Shown here piece by piece: positions 54,212 to 61,731 of a stretch of DNA of 64,000 nt. Under the pieces are notes generated by a model. That model saw nothing but the letters and a program-made list of their open reading frames with translations, did not search any database and was not told where the DNA came from. Within the stretch, counting starts at the first letter, position 1; every line of letters starts with the position of its first letter. Location: contig NZ_JBKGXS010000001.1 in assembly GCF_046546475.1 (NCBI RefSeq), forward strand, positions 62,001 through 126,000. The letters run 5' to 3'. Both the position numbers and the translations under genes were made by a program. This stretch comes from Pseudonocardia phyllosphaerae. GTDB lineage: Bacteria > Actinomycetota > Actinomycetes > Mycobacteriales > Pseudonocardiaceae.

Positions 54212-55384
54212 TCAGTCCATCGTGAACGGGTCGTAGCTGATCCGGTCCAGGGGCGTCCCGGCGACGAGCATCCGGGAGACCGTGGACCGGATCATCGCCG
54301 GGGAGCCGCAAACCAGGACATCGTGGTCGCTCCACGCGCCGAACCGGGTGACGACGTCGGCCAGCGTGCCGACCTCGGCACCGGAGGCCCCGTCGTCGTG
54401 CTCGACGACCGGGATGACGTCCAGCCACGGCCTGCTGTAGGACATGCGGCGCAGCGCCGCGAAGTCGTAGAGGTCGGCCCAGCTGCGCCCGCCGACGAAC
54501 ACCTGGGTGCGCGGCGGGTTCGGGCGCCTGCCGACCTCGTCGAGCAGCGCCTTCATCGGGGCGACACCGGTACCACCGGCCACCATCAGCAGCTCGCGGT
54601 CGGAGTCCTGCGGCACGGCCATCCGGCCCATCGGCGGGCCGATCCGCCAGGTCTCGCCGACCGCGCTGTGCGCGACGATCGCGCGGCTGACCCAGCCGCC
54701 CTCGACGGCGCGGACGTGGAAGTCGATCGTCCCGTCCGGACGCGGCGCGTTGGCCGGGGACAGGTAGCGCCACAGCCGCGGACGGTGCGGCGTCTCCACC
54801 GACACGTACTGCCCGGCCTGGTAGGGCACCGGGTGGTCGGTCGCGACGGTGACCACGGCGAGGTCCCAGCCGATCCGCCGGTGCTCGACGACGCGGCCCA
54901 GCCACGACGCCGGGCCGTGCTCGGCGGCCGCGGCCTGCTGCATCGCGTCGGAGACGATCCCGTAGGCACCGACCCAGGCGTTCTCGACCTCGGGGGTCCA
55001 GGCGTCACCGGCGAAGGTCTGGATCGCCGAGAGCAGGGCCTGGCCGACGGCGTCGTAGTGCTCGGACAGCACGCCGAACTTGCGGTGGTCGCGGCCCAGC
55101 TGCTGCAGGAACGGGACCAGGTCGTCGGGCTGGTCGACCATCTGCACGACGTGCACGAGGGCGCGCAGCAGGCGGCTGCGCTGCACCTCCATGTTCACCG
55201 GGAACAGGTCGCGCGTCTCGGGCGCGGCGGTGAACAGCGTCGAGTAGAAGTGCTTGCCGAGCTCCTCGGCCTGCGGCTCCACCAGGGCGAAGCTCTGGCG
55301 GATGATCTCGACGGTGCGGTCCGCCTCGGACGTCGGCCGCTGCGGCGTGGCCACGTCGCCGGCGATCAGCTGGTCGGCAGTCAT
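54212..55384 (-). CDS. hmp: Flavohemoglobin-type nitric oxide dioxygenase
   Basis: A 390-residue globin and reductase fusion. ATG 55384 (MTADQLIAGDV) is chosen because the longer frame upstream is Arg-rich and non-coding. The globin domain (about residues 20-150) has HFYSTLFTAAPETRDLFP and the proximal His in RDHRKFGVLSEHYDAVGQAL. The FAD domain has RLWRYLSPANAP (R-x-Y-S type) and the WVSRAIVAHSAVGETWRIGPP region. The NAD domain has LLMVAGGTGVAPMKALLDEV, VFVGGR and VLVCGSPAMIRSTV. It would oxidise NO to nitrate with NADH and O2. M. tuberculosis Rv0385 is a similar protein. Monocistronic. Confidence 0.88.
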   Translation of the reverse strand: MTADQLIAGDVATPQRPTSEADRTVEIIRQSFALVEPQAEELGKHFYSTLFTAAPETRDLFPVNMEVQRSRLLRALVHVVQMVDQPDDLVPFLQQLGRDHRKFGVLSEHYDAVGQALLSAIQTFAGDAWTPEVENAWVGAYGIVSDAMQQAAAAEHGPASWLGRVVEHRRIGWDLAVVTVATDHPVPYQAGQYVSVETPHRPRLWRYLSPANAPRPDGTIDFHVRAVEGGWVSRAIVAHSAVGETWRIGPPMGRMAVPQDSDRELLMVAGGTGVAPMKALLDEVGRRPNPPRTQVFVGGRSWADLYDFAALRRMSYSRPWLDVIPVVEHDDGASGAEVGTLADVVTRFGAWSDHDVLVCGSPAMIRSTVSRMLVAGTPLDRISYDPFTMD

Positions 55385-56103
55385 GCCTGACGGACACTCT
55401 CCTCGGTCGAAATCCGTACCGCGGGCGCACCGGGGGACACGGCCCCGATGCCGACGGCGAGCGTACGTGAGTGCCCTCGATGGCGGACATGCCGCACGAC
55501 GGAACGAGCACGGAGCGTGCGTTCGCCGGTACGTGCGGTCACTTCGACATCCGTTCGGGGACGGGGCACTCGTCATGGCGTGGGGGCGCCACGATCAGGA
55601 TAGCCCCCGGACCCCGGAACGCCGCACGTGGCGGACGGCACCCGCTCTCGGTGGGGGCGTTCGCCCGGGGCGGCGGCGCGGTGCCGTTCCCGGGGTGTCG
55701 CGGTGCCGGTTCCCGGGTTACGGCGCATCCGGGAACCGGAGCGTCACCGCCTGCTCCGCGGGCGGGCACGACTGCGCAGGGCGACGACGCCGCGCGCTCA
55801 TCACCCGTCCGGGGCGGACGTCGCTCCCCGGGTACGTGCGGCGCTGACCTGCGCGGAACCGGACGAACGGGGTCTCCCGGACGGGAGACGCGCACCGGGC
55901 CGCGCGGTTGCCTCACCTGATCAGTATGAGCCGATCGTGCGATGTCAATACCCGTCACCGAATATCCGACTGGATCGTTTCCCTGGCAGACCGTCACCGG
56001 CCGAACACATGGAGCTATGGGTTCGGCCGGATGAGGCGGCAGGTGCGGCTCCGGCTCCCGGGGACTGCGCCACGACAGGAAACGGGCACGGAGGAGACCA
56101 GAA
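55385..56103. other. Long intergenic region before the small secreted-protein gene
   Basis: A 719-bp region with no supported gene on either strand. It contains several stable hairpins: an 11-bp perfect stem CCGGTTCCCGG/CCGGGAACCGG (55706-55716 and 55729-55739) and a palindrome GTCTCCCGGACGGGAGAC near 55873-55890. The last 190 bp (from about 55915) are clearly more A/T-rich and likely hold the promoter of the downstream gene. A long untranslated leader or small RNA is possible. Confidence 0.4.
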
Positions 56104-56427
56104 ATGCTGTCCAAGAAGAAGCTCGCCCTCGCCGGTGGCGCCGCCGCCGTCGCCATCTGCGCGTCCGCCCCGATGGCCATGGCCGTCGGCGACCACGACC
56201 ACACCAGCGGCCCGGACTACAGCACCACCGGCCCGAAGCAGTGCGACTTCGCCGGCGGTGACTCGGAGAACAACACGTTCACCACCATTTCCCCCGCGAC
56301 CGACTCCATCACGGGCAAGGTCGACGGCACCGTCCGCGGCAACAACACCGGCAACGCCGGCAACTGCTCGGAGTTCGCCAACGACAACGGCAAGGACAAC
56401 GAGGTCACGTTCTTCGACTTCTCCTGA
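56104..56427 (+). CDS. Small secreted Asn/Asp/Gly-rich protein, unknown function
   Basis: A 107-residue protein. ATG 56104 follows GGAGACC. A typical Sec signal peptide (MLSKKKLALAGGAAAVAICA, cleavage likely after AMA near residue 27) leaves a mature protein of about 80 residues beginning VGDHDH. It is rich in Asn, Asp, Gly and Thr (NNTFTTISPATDSITGKVDG; RGNNTGNAGNCSEFANDN), with two Cys (CDFAGG and NCSEF) that could form one disulfide. It ends EVTFFDFS, an aromatic/acidic tail. The size is like chaplins or other small surface proteins, but no family motif is present. It has its own terminator and an unusually long upstream region. Confidence 0.65.
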   Translation: MLSKKKLALAGGAAAVAICASAPMAMAVGDHDHTSGPDYSTTGPKQCDFAGGDSENNTFTTISPATDSITGKVDGTVRGNNTGNAGNCSEFANDNGKDNEVTFFDFS

Positions 56428-56453
56428 GTCCAGCCGACTCGAGCACGCGTCCG

Positions 56454-56497
56454 GCCGGTGGCCGGGGCACGCACCACGGTGCGCCCCGGTCGCCGGC
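56454..56497 (+). terminator. Hairpin after the small secreted-protein gene
   Basis: GCCGGTGGCCGGGGCAC and GTGCGCCCCGGTCGCCGGC-type arms (56454-56470 and 56481-56497) pair with a few G-U or mismatched positions, about 27 bp after the stop codon. Confidence 0.55.
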
Positions 56498-56542
56498 CGT
56501 TCGGCGTTCCAGGGGGCGATGAACCGCGCGAGAAAACCCCGG

Positions 56543-56561
56543 TTGAGCGGAATGGACTCAA
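56543..56561. promoter_or_regulatory. HAIR element (HspR operator) before clpB
   Basis: TTGAGC-GGAATGG-ACTCAA, N7 spacing, 11 of 12 core bases of the HspR consensus, about 105 bp before the clpB start. Confidence 0.85.
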
Positions 56562-56666
56562 GGTTCCCGTCGTTGCACCTGTCAAAGGGCGACATCGGCC
56601 GGGCACACTGGTCCTGCGTCGCCACGGACAGAAGACGACGAACCTCAGCGGGAGGACCCCCGGAGC

Positions 56667-59294
56667 ATGGACTCCTTCAACCCCACCACTCGTACGCAGC
56701 AGGCCGTGTCCGCCGCCGTCCAGGCCGCGACCCTGGCCGGGAACCCGGACGTCGGGCCGACCCACCTGCTGGGTGCCCTGCTGGCCCAGGGCGACGGCAT
56801 CGCCGCGCCGCTGCTGGCCGCCGTCGGCGCGGACGCCGACGTCATCCGCAAGGACGTGACGGCGCTCGGGAACCGGCTGCCCTCGGCCGCCGGCTCCTCG
56901 GTGAGCGCCCCGCAGCTGTCGCGGGACGCGCTGGCCGCGATCACCGCCGCACAGCAGCTCGCCACGGAGATGGGCGACGAGTACGTCTCCACCGAGCACC
57001 TGCTCGTCGGGCTGGCGCAGGCCGGCGGCGAGGTCGCGCAGCTGCTGCAGCGCCACGGAGCCACGCCGGACGCGCTGCGTGAGGCGTTCGGGAAGGTGCG
57101 CGGCTCCGCCCGCGTCACCAGCCCGGACCCGGAGGGCAGCTACCAGGCGCTGGAGAAGTACGGCCAGGACCTGACCGCGCGCGCCCGCGAGGGCGAGCTC
57201 GACCCGGTCATCGGGCGGGACTCCGAGATCCGCCGCGTCGTGCAGGTGCTGTCCCGGCGCACCAAGAACAACCCGGTGCTGATCGGCGAGCCGGGCGTCG
57301 GCAAGACCGCGATCGTCGAGGGCCTTGCCCAGCGGGTCGTGGCAGGCGACGTCCCGGAGTCGCTGCGCGGCAAGCGGGTCATCGCACTCGACCTGGGTTC
57401 GATGGTGGCCGGCGCGAAGTACCGCGGCGAGTTCGAGGAGCGGCTCAAGGCCGTCCTCACCGAGATCACCGAGTCCGCGGGCGAGGTCATCACCTTCATC
57501 GACGAGCTGCACACGATCGTCGGTGCGGGCGCGTCCGGCGAGGGCGCGATGGACGCCGGCAACATGATCAAGCCGATGCTCGCCCGCGGTGAGCTGCGCC
57601 TGGTCGGTGCCACCACGCTCGACGAGTACCGCGAGTTCATCGAGAAGGACGCGGCGCTCGAGCGCCGGTTCCAGCAGGTCATGGTCGGCGAGCCGAGCGT
57701 CGAGGACACCGTCGGCATCCTGCGCGGGCTCAAGGAGCGCTACGAGGTGCACCACGGCGTCCGGATCACCGATGCCGCGCTGGTCTCCGCCGCCACCCTC
57801 TCGGACCGCTACATCACTGCCCGGTTCCTGCCGGACAAGGCGATCGACCTGGTCGACGAGGCCGCGTCCCGGCTCCGGATGGAGATCGACTCGCGCCCGG
57901 TGGAGATCGACACCGTGGAGCGGGCCGTGCGCCGCCTCGAGATCGAGGAGATGGCGCTGACCCAGGAGGTCGACGCCGCGTCGAAGGACCGGCTGGTCGC
58001 ACTGCGCGCCGAGCTGGCCGAGAAGCGCGAGGAGCTGTCCGCGCTCACCGCACGCTGGCAGAACGAGAAGGGCTCGATCGAGTCGACCCGAGAGCTCAAG
58101 GAGCAGCTGGAGCAGCTCAAGGGCGAGTCCGAGCGCGCCGAGCGCGACGGCGACCTGGGCCGCGCCGCCGAGCTGCGCTACGGGCGCATCCCCGAGCTGG
58201 AGAAGGAGCTCGCGGCGGCGACGGAGAAGGCCACCGGCACCGCGGACGGCGACGTCATGCTCAAGGAGGAGGTCGGGCCGGACGACGTCGCGGACGTCGT
58301 CAGCTCCTGGACCGGTGTGCCGGCGGGCAGGATGCTCGAGGGCGAGACCGCGAAGCTCCTGCGCATGGAGGACGAGCTGGGCGAGCGCGTCGTCGGGCAG
58401 GCCGAGGCCGTGCGGGTCGTCTCCGACGCCGTCCGCCGCGCCCGCGCCGGCATCGCCGACGAGAACCGTCCGCTGGGTTCGTTCCTGTTCCTCGGGCCGA
58501 CCGGTGTCGGCAAGACCGAGCTGGCCAAGGCGCTGGCGGAGTTCCTGTTCGACGACGAGCGGGCGATCATCCGCATCGACATGAGCGAGTACTCCGAGAA
58601 GCACTCGGTGGCCCGCCTCGTCGGTGCCCCGCCCGGCTACGTCGGCTACGACCAGGGCGGCCAGCTCACCGAGGCCGTCCGCAGGCGTCCGTACTCGGTC
58701 GTCCTGCTCGACGAGGTGGAGAAGGCCCACCCGGACGTCTTCGACACGCTCCTGCAGGTGCTCGACGACGGCCGCCTCACCGACGGCCAGGGCCGCACGG
58801 TCGACTTCCGCAACACCATCCTGGTGCTGACCTCGAACCTGGGCGGCCAGGCGATCGCCGACCAGTCGCTGGACGAGAAGCAGCGCGACGAGGCCGTCAT
58901 GGCGGTCGTCCGGGCGCACTTCAAGCCGGAGTTCCTCAACCGCCTCGACGACGTCGTGATCTTCCACGCGCTGTCGACCGACGAGCTGACCCACATCGTC
59001 GACATCCAGCTCGGCGTGCTGGGCAACCGGCTGGCGAAGCGGCGGCTGACCCTCGACGTCAGCGACGCGGCCCGCGAGTGGCTCGCCATGAACGGGTTCG
59101 ACCCGGTCTACGGCGCGCGCCCGCTGCGCCGGCTGGTGCAGTCCGCGATCGGCGACCAGCTCGCCCGCGAACTGCTGTCCGGTGAGGTCCGCGAGGGCGA
59201 CACCGTCCGCGTCGACCTCGACCCGTCGGCCGACGGCGGAACCGGCGGCCTGGTCGTCGGGTCGGCCACGGATCCGGTCGCGATCGCGAACTGA
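56667..59294 (+). CDS. clpB: ClpB disaggregase
   Basis: An 875-residue Hsp100 protein. ATG 56667 (MDSFNPTTRTQQAVSAAVQA). The N-domain (about residues 1-145) has two Clp repeats. The first AAA domain has Walker A GEPGVGKT (about residues 207-214) and Walker B ITFIDELH. The middle coiled-coil domain (about residues 400-520) includes LRAELAEKREELSALTARWQ and separates ClpB from ClpA/ClpC. The second AAA domain has GPTGVGKTELAKAL (about residues 611-624), VVLLDEVEKAHPDV and the C-terminal PVYGARPLRRLVQ. It rescues aggregated proteins with DnaK. HspR control is indicated by the HAIR element upstream, as for dnaK. Confidence 0.97.
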   Translation: MDSFNPTTRTQQAVSAAVQAATLAGNPDVGPTHLLGALLAQGDGIAAPLLAAVGADADVIRKDVTALGNRLPSAAGSSVSAPQLSRDALAAITAAQQLATEMGDEYVSTEHLLVGLAQAGGEVAQLLQRHGATPDALREAFGKVRGSARVTSPDPEGSYQALEKYGQDLTARAREGELDPVIGRDSEIRRVVQVLSRRTKNNPVLIGEPGVGKTAIVEGLAQRVVAGDVPESLRGKRVIALDLGSMVAGAKYRGEFEERLKAVLTEITESAGEVITFIDELHTIVGAGASGEGAMDAGNMIKPMLARGELRLVGATTLDEYREFIEKDAALERRFQQVMVGEPSVEDTVGILRGLKERYEVHHGVRITDAALVSAATLSDRYITARFLPDKAIDLVDEAASRLRMEIDSRPVEIDTVERAVRRLEIEEMALTQEVDAASKDRLVALRAELAEKREELSALTARWQNEKGSIESTRELKEQLEQLKGESERAERDGDLGRAAELRYGRIPELEKELAAATEKATGTADGDVMLKEEVGPDDVADVVSSWTGVPAGRMLEGETAKLLRMEDELGERVVGQAEAVRVVSDAVRRARAGIADENRPLGSFLFLGPTGVGKTELAKALAEFLFDDERAIIRIDMSEYSEKHSVARLVGAPPGYVGYDQGGQLTEAVRRRPYSVVLLDEVEKAHPDVFDTLLQVLDDGRLTDGQGRTVDFRNTILVLTSNLGGQAIADQSLDEKQRDEAVMAVVRAHFKPEFLNRLDDVVIFHALSTDELTHIVDIQLGVLGNRLAKRRLTLDVSDAAREWLAMNGFDPVYGARPLRRLVQSAIGDQLARELLSGEVREGDTVRVDLDPSADGGTGGLVVGSATDPVAIAN

Positions 59295-59345
59295 TCCGGC
59301 CGAACCGGCGGTGACCGGCTGCGGGGCACGTCATCGTGCCCGGTC

Positions 59346-59738
59346 ATGCAGCCGACCTCGCCCGCAGCCGGAACGACAGCAGGAACCGCACGGGCGGTGC
59401 CCCCATCCGGGGGCACCGCCCGTTCCTGGTCGGAGGACTACCGCGACCGCATCGAGACGGTCCGTGCCGACGCCGAACGGGCCGCCGAGCAGATCCGCCG
59501 GGTCCGCGCCACCGCCCGCTCCGACGACGGCGCGGTCACCGTCACCGTCGACTCCTCGGGGGCGTTGACTGCGCTGGACCTGGGGGTACGCGCCGACGAC
59601 CTGCCGCGGGCCCGGCTCGCCGAGCTGGTCCTGCGCACCGCCCGGTCCGCGGCCGCCGACGCGGCCGCGCAGGTGCAGGCGGCCGTCGCCCCGCTGACCG
59701 CACACCACGGCGCCGAGCGCGGCGGACCCGGCCGGTGA
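59346..59738 (+). CDS. YbaB/EbfC-like protein of an ESX-associated cassette
   Basis: A 130-residue protein. ATG 59346 is the only plausible start in frame but has no ribosome-binding site. The region from about residue 28 has the EbfC pattern: a helix (SEDYRDRIETVRADAERAAEQI) followed by VTVTVDSSGALTALDLGV (the strand-turn-strand core) and a C-terminal helix (LVLRTARSAAADAAAQVQAA). EbfC proteins bind DNA. Actinomycetes often carry a divergent copy beside EspC/WXG genes, as here. The N-terminal 25 residues overlap a strong hairpin (59390-59423). It overlaps the next gene by 4 bp (GTGA). Confidence 0.72.
   Translation: MQPTSPAAGTTAGTARAVPPSGGTARSWSEDYRDRIETVRADAERAAEQIRRVRATARSDDGAVTVTVDSSGALTALDLGVRADDLPRARLAELVLRTARSAAADAAAQVQAAVAPLTAHHGAERGGPGR
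59390..59423 (+). terminator. Perfect 15-bp hairpin, probable clpB terminator
   Basis: ACGGGCGGTGCCCCC (59390-59404) pairs perfectly with GGGGGCACCGCCCGT (59409-59423) across a 4-nt loop. It sits about 95 bp after the clpB stop but inside the 5' part of the EbfC-like frame. Confidence 0.75.
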
Positions 59739-60070
59739 CCGGCCCGGACGGCCTGCGTGTCGAGCCGGAGCGGGTCACCGCGCACGCCGACGCGATGACC
59801 GGGATCGCCGGCGCGGTGCGCGCGGCCCGCCCGCCGGACGGCGGCTTCTCCACCGACGCCTACGGCGTGATCGGCCAGGTGTTCGCCGGGCAGGCGAGCG
59901 CCGCGCTCGCGCAGGGCGCGGTCGCACTGACCGACCTGGCGGCGGACCTGGAACGCAGCGCGGAGCGGCTGCGGGCGTCGGTGCAGGACTACCGGCTCAC
60001 CGACTCCCGGGCGGCCCTCGACCTGGCGGCGATCGAGGTCCCGCGCGCCGGCGACGGAGACCTCGGGTGA
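59735..60070 (+). CDS. EspC-type ESX (type VII) target protein
   Basis: A 111-residue protein. GTG 59735 overlaps the EbfC-like stop. The sequence GLRVEPERVTAHADAMTGIA, the G-V-I-G-Q-V-F region, and the closing helix LERSAERLRASVQDYRLTDS match the EspC/T7SS target family, whose members are helical hairpins of about 100 residues without signal peptides. In M. tuberculosis EspC is secreted with EspA by ESX-1. Here it likely pairs with the next gene product. It overlaps that gene by 4 bp (GTGA). Confidence 0.78.
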   Translation: MTGPDGLRVEPERVTAHADAMTGIAGAVRAARPPDGGFSTDAYGVIGQVFAGQASAALAQGAVALTDLAADLERSAERLRASVQDYRLTDSRAALDLAAIEVPRAGDGDLG

Positions 60071-60966
60071 GCGCGCCCACCGGCGGGACCGCTGCGGCGG
60101 ATCCCGGCGAGGCCATGGACGACGCGTTCGAGGGCGCCGGTGTCGTCTCCTCCCTCTACGACTACGTCACGGCGCAGGGGGAGCAGGACGAGCGCGGGGT
60201 CACCGCCGCGGGCGACGCGGCCTGCATCGACGCGCTCGGGTTCGTCGTCGACCCGTTCGGCAGCCTGCTCGAGGCCGGGCTCGGCTGGGCGATCGAGCAC
60301 ATCTGGTTCCTGCGCGAGCCCCTTGACGCGCTGTGCGGGGACCCCGGCCGGATCGAGGACCGGGCCGAGGCCTGGCACACCGTCGCGGCGGCGCTGCGCA
60401 CGCAGGCCGGTGCGCTCGACGACGCCGTCCCCCGCGCGGCCCAGGGCTGGTCCGGCGCCGCCGCCGACGCCTGGCTGGCCGCGGCGGGCGCGCAGCGCGC
60501 CGCGCTCGGCTCGGTCGCGGGAACCGCCGACCGGGTGGCCGGGCTCGTCCTGGACTCCGCCGTTCGCGTGGCGACCGAACGGGCGGTCGTCCGCGACATC
60601 GTCGCCGGGCTCGCCGCGGATGCCGTCCTGGCCCTGATCGCGGCCGTGGCCACCGGCGGGGCCGGGTTCGCGGTGGCGCTGCCCGGCGTCGTCGCCGATG
60701 CGGTGGCGACGGCGGTGAACCTGGCGCGTCGGGTGGAACACCTGGCCGACGCCCTGCGGATCGCGGCGAAGGAGGCCGACGAGCTGACCGGCGCGTTCGC
60801 CGAGACCTCCCGGCAGGCCTCCCGCGCCGAGCGGATCACCGGGCGGATCGGGGCGGTGGCGACCGCGGCCGTGGAGGAGGGAACCGGCGCGACGGTGGAG
60901 TACGAGAAGCAGTCCGGGTCGGGCCGGGCGACCCGCGAGGAGTGGCAGCTACCCCCGACCGGGTGA
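60067..60966 (+). CDS. WXG-like large ESX-associated protein
   Basis: A 299-residue, almost all-helical protein. GTG 60067 overlaps the EspC-type stop. Residues about 80-165 form a WXG-type helical hairpin with the motif in AAQGWSGAAADAWLAAAGAQ. A hydrophobic Ala/Val/Gly-rich segment follows (IVAGLAADAVLALIAAVATG and GFAVALPGVVADAVATAVNL, about residues 180-220). The C-terminus is hydrophilic (VEYEKQSGSGRATREEW). It resembles EspA-like partners or toxins with an internal hydrophobic region in type VII systems, but no enzymatic domain is recognisable. With the EbfC- and EspC-like genes it forms one operon just after clpB. Confidence 0.65.
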   Translation: MSAPTGGTAAADPGEAMDDAFEGAGVVSSLYDYVTAQGEQDERGVTAAGDAACIDALGFVVDPFGSLLEAGLGWAIEHIWFLREPLDALCGDPGRIEDRAEAWHTVAAALRTQAGALDDAVPRAAQGWSGAAADAWLAAAGAQRAALGSVAGTADRVAGLVLDSAVRVATERAVVRDIVAGLAADAVLALIAAVATGGAGFAVALPGVVADAVATAVNLARRVEHLADALRIAAKEADELTGAFAETSRQASRAERITGRIGAVATAAVEEGTGATVEYEKQSGSGRATREEWQLPPTG

Positions 60967-61019
60967 CGAATGCGCCGGTCGGGGCCGTGGCGCTACCGCG
61001 TCGCGGGCCCGATCGGGGC

Positions 61020-61025
61020 TACGCT
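61020..61025 (+). promoter_or_regulatory. -10 hexamer, probable leaderless promoter (61033 gene)
   Basis: TACGCT, 7 nt before ATG 61033. Confidence 0.45.
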
Positions 61026-61032
61026 CCGCGGC

Positions 61033-61674
61033 ATGTCCGTCTGGCTCGTCATCGCCATCATCGCGATCCTCGTGGGTGTCGGTCTGCTCCTCTTCGAGCG
61101 TTTCCGCGGCGGGGCGACGCGCGACCGCAAGCGCTGGGCGCAGATGCGCGAGTGGGAGTTCCAGGACTCCGACCCCGTCCTGCCCAGCCGCTGGCGCTAC
61201 GGGACGATCCACCAGGGCGGCCCCGGTGTGGCCCGCAACCTGGTCTCCGGTTACGTCCCCACCCCGGACGAGCCGCGCAAGGCCTACGCCTTCGATCACG
61301 AGCAGGCCGGGAAGATCAGCTCGGTGCTCTGCGCGGTGAAGGTCCAGGAGGCGCTGCCGGCCGCCGTCGAGCTGCGGCTGCCCTCGGCCCCGCTGCCCGA
61401 CGACGCCGGGCTCGACCTGCTCGAGCCGGTCGGCGAGCGCTACGCCTTCGTCAGCGACGCCGACGCCGTCCGCCCGCTGCTCACGCCGCGCCTGGCCGAC
61501 GCCAGCGACGCGATCGGCGATGACGTCGAGCTGCTCTGGGCCGAGGAGTCCTGGGTGCTCGCCGCGGCACCCGTCGGGATCTCCGCGGACCGCATGCAGG
61601 ACCTGCTCGCGGACCTCGCCGAGGTGGCGACGGTCCTCGAGGAGGGCATGAAGGCGCACCGCCCGACGGTCTGA
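61033..61674 (+). CDS. Membrane-anchored protein, unknown function
   Basis: A 213-residue protein. ATG 61033 is chosen for its leaderless -10 spacing. One N-terminal membrane helix (residues 3-21, VWLVIAIIAILVGVGLLLF) is followed by a basic patch (RFRGGATRDRKRW). The globular region has WEFQDSDPVLPSRWRYGTIHQ, then a YAFVSDADAVRPLLTPRL segment and a final acidic helix (MQDLLADLAEVATVLEEGM). Similar actinomycete proteins are of unknown function, and I recognise no domain. It stands alone between the ESX-type cassette and the deaminase gene. Confidence 0.65.
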   Translation: MSVWLVIAIIAILVGVGLLLFERFRGGATRDRKRWAQMREWEFQDSDPVLPSRWRYGTIHQGGPGVARNLVSGYVPTPDEPRKAYAFDHEQAGKISSVLCAVKVQEALPAAVELRLPSAPLPDDAGLDLLEPVGERYAFVSDADAVRPLLTPRLADASDAIGDDVELLWAEESWVLAAAPVGISADRMQDLLADLAEVATVLEEGMKAHRPTV

Positions 61675-61731
61675 TCCTTCTCACGCCGGGACGGCGGGCA
61701 CCGCGCGGTGTCGATCCGGAAGAATGACCGG

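Noticed and set aside
55539..56204. Minus-strand open frame before the small secreted-protein gene
   Set aside because: Arg/Pro-rich translation without start context; it includes the antisense of the signal-peptide region.
56217..58994. Minus-strand open frame of about 900 codons over clpB
   Set aside because: It is the antisense shadow of clpB, which is unmistakable on the plus strand.
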